Below, piece after piece: positions 62,576 through 64,000 of a DNA stretch of 64,000 bases. Under the pieces are notes generated by a model that worked only from the letters and a program-made list of their open reading frames with translations, ran no database searches and was not told where the DNA came from. Position 1 is the first letter of the stretch; every line of letters starts with the position of its first letter. The position numbers and the translations under genes are program-made. The stretch lies in contig OX457064.1 in the NCBI GenBank assembly GCA_949752795.1, positions 39,304,368 through 39,368,367 of the forward strand, given 5' to 3'. This DNA comes from Hyperoodon ampullatus (Eukaryota; Chordata; Mammalia; Artiodactyla; Ziphiidae).

Positions 62576-64000
62576 ACAAAACTTCTTTCATGTGAATACA
62601 TTCTTAATACAAAAAAAGTTCCTTGATCTAGTCTAAGGTATGCTCATTAGCTAATCTTATTCCTACATTAAATATTAACACTGTCCAAAAACGATTAATG
62701 GAATCCATCTGATGAACACAATCCATTACGTATCTATTTCTAGAAATTTAAACTTAACATATTATTTATATGCATTTCGAGGCAGATGTTAGCTTTTTTA
62801 CTTTAAATGTCATTGACTCTAGCTTTACTGAATTCATGTATTCACAGAGGACTAAATACCAACGAGGTGCCATAAGGCACCAGGAAAATAGATAATAAGT
62901 TGCTATCCTCGAGGAATTGACAACTTCAGTGAGACAAACAGGTGTGACCTTCAAGCAACCATGGCCCCGATTTGGCACAAGAGATGGAAATACTGGCAAT
63001 GAAGCACCCAAATCTGTAACATCCCTTGTAAAATGTTAAGTCACATGGTAAGGAAAGGTTACTCCGCAAGCATTTTCTTAGGTTTCTGGGTTTCTTCTTC
63101 ATGATACTGTGTTTTCAATCAGTTGTAACTGTGGCAATAGCAGCATTCTAAGTGTTACAAAAGATGGGTCACTCAAAAGCCTTACTACTTGTTTGAACAG
63201 TCACATCATTATTAAAGCATTCCCAAACAAAAGTTTCTTTGTTATACATTGCAATGAATAATTTCAAACCATTTTCATGTGATATGTTCTGGCTCAGATC
63301 TGCCCCAGCCTGTAAAGATGAAGCCTTAGACAAGAAAACATCTGGGATTTGGGGAAAATTTTTTGTTAAAGGCAGGAAATAATGAACATCTTCCAGGATT
63401 TCAGAAGTGTTAGTGAATGCTTCCAAGAAATGAAGGCGTAAGGCCAGAGGAAAATACACTTCACTTCATGTATGGCACAGCGGGGAGAAAGTGATGGTAT
63501 GGGGGGGATGCTTAACCAAAAAAATCTACATAATTATACAAATATTTCTCTTTGAAGCAGATGCATCTTGGGAGAAACACTAATACAAGACTGTAGAGAA
63601 ACAACAGTAAACACTAATTTCTACAGAAGCTTTCGCTGATGCTGTAAATATGTTATGGATGTGCACCCGGGAGGAACGACTGACTTCGTATTAGCAAGCA
63701 AGTCCTGTCTCTGAGCCACAGGAGGGTACACGCTTGTATGGCCCCTAGCTTCCTATAGTGAAAGCCTGAAGCTACATATTACAGTTGAATGAAGGTTGGA
63801 TTAAGAGGCTAATCTAATGCTATATATAGACAGCAACACCAATTTAATCTCCGCCCCTTCTCCCTCCCCTTCCTATTTCCATAAATCTCAAGATCTGAGT
63901 TACAAAGAGACTGGGAACTCTAGAAGAGAGAAGAGGCCCTCCCTCCCCCCTCATCCCCGGCTGTCTTTCATAAACGAAGTATTAGTTCAAGTGTAAATTG

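Larger units (their letters stand above)
46625..64000 (-). other. BZW2 intron 1 (partial, more than 17 kb)
   Basis: Right of the exon 2 acceptor no upstream exon is recognised, and there is no CpG-rich promoter-like block up to 64000, so this is read as intron 1. It holds an L2 tail, five short CHR SINEs, one long CHR SINE, hAT/MER elements, a MER20, an L1M tail, MIRs, simple repeats, and old repeats at 60385-60715 and 61080-61810. The stretches 52600-53900, 55600-57900, 59200-60300 and 62700-64000 show nothing I can name. Confidence 0.7.

Noticed and set aside
63841..63960. C-rich block near the right end as the BZW2 promoter
   Set aside because: It is pyrimidine-rich but almost free of CpG, with no exon or splice donor joining to exon 2.

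Overview
This window is nuclear DNA from a mammal, almost certainly a cetacean. The strongest sign is the set of SINEs: fourteen young, very similar tRNA-derived copies of the CHR type, most with clear target-site duplications, plus three longer or older CHR-like copies and one Bov-tA/CHRL-like copy. Young CHR SINEs at this density are typical of whales and dolphins. The sequence alone does not separate toothed from baleen whales. There is no bacterial or viral gene content, no CRISPR array and no operon. Nearly all long open frames in the window are shadows of these SINEs.

The one protein-coding gene is BZW2 (basic leucine zipper and W2 domains 2, also called eIF5-mimic protein 1), on the minus strand. 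All eleven coding exons can be placed, from the ATG in exon 2 (46617) to the stop in exon 12 (6194). Every junction has GT-AG ends, and the pieces sum to 1260 nt, an intact 419-residue protein. The 3' UTR runs left from 6193 to an AATAAA signal at 5776-5781. Noncoding exon 1 and the promoter were not found and probably lie right of 64000, so everything from 46625 to 64000 is read as intron 1.

Layout: 1-5745 is intergenic DNA downstream of BZW2, including a nested MLT1 / ERV-like LTR / SINE stack at 2907-4187. Exon 12 with the 3' UTR is at about 5746-6222, exon 11 at 6906-7028, exon 10 at 13480-13618, exon 9 at 14774-14920, exon 8 at 17034-17204, exon 7 at 21867-21976, exon 6 at 25778-25913, exon 5 at 29569-29634, exon 4 at 32964-33067, exon 3 at 37481-37657 and exon 2 at 46560-46624. 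The introns hold L2, MIR, L1, HAL1-like, MaLR, ERV1-like and hAT/MER repeats.

I found no novel multi-gene system. The points most worth a second look are structural: a SINE flanked by an 84/85-bp direct duplication; an L1 tail flanked by a 45-bp duplication; a roughly 146-bp inverted duplication that matches no repeat family I recognise, about 150 bp upstream of exon 4; nested insertions; repeats placed within about 100 bp of BZW2 splice sites; and a poor-context BZW2 start codon that fits the known autoregulation of this gene family. All family names were assigned by recall of consensus sequences, without a database search.
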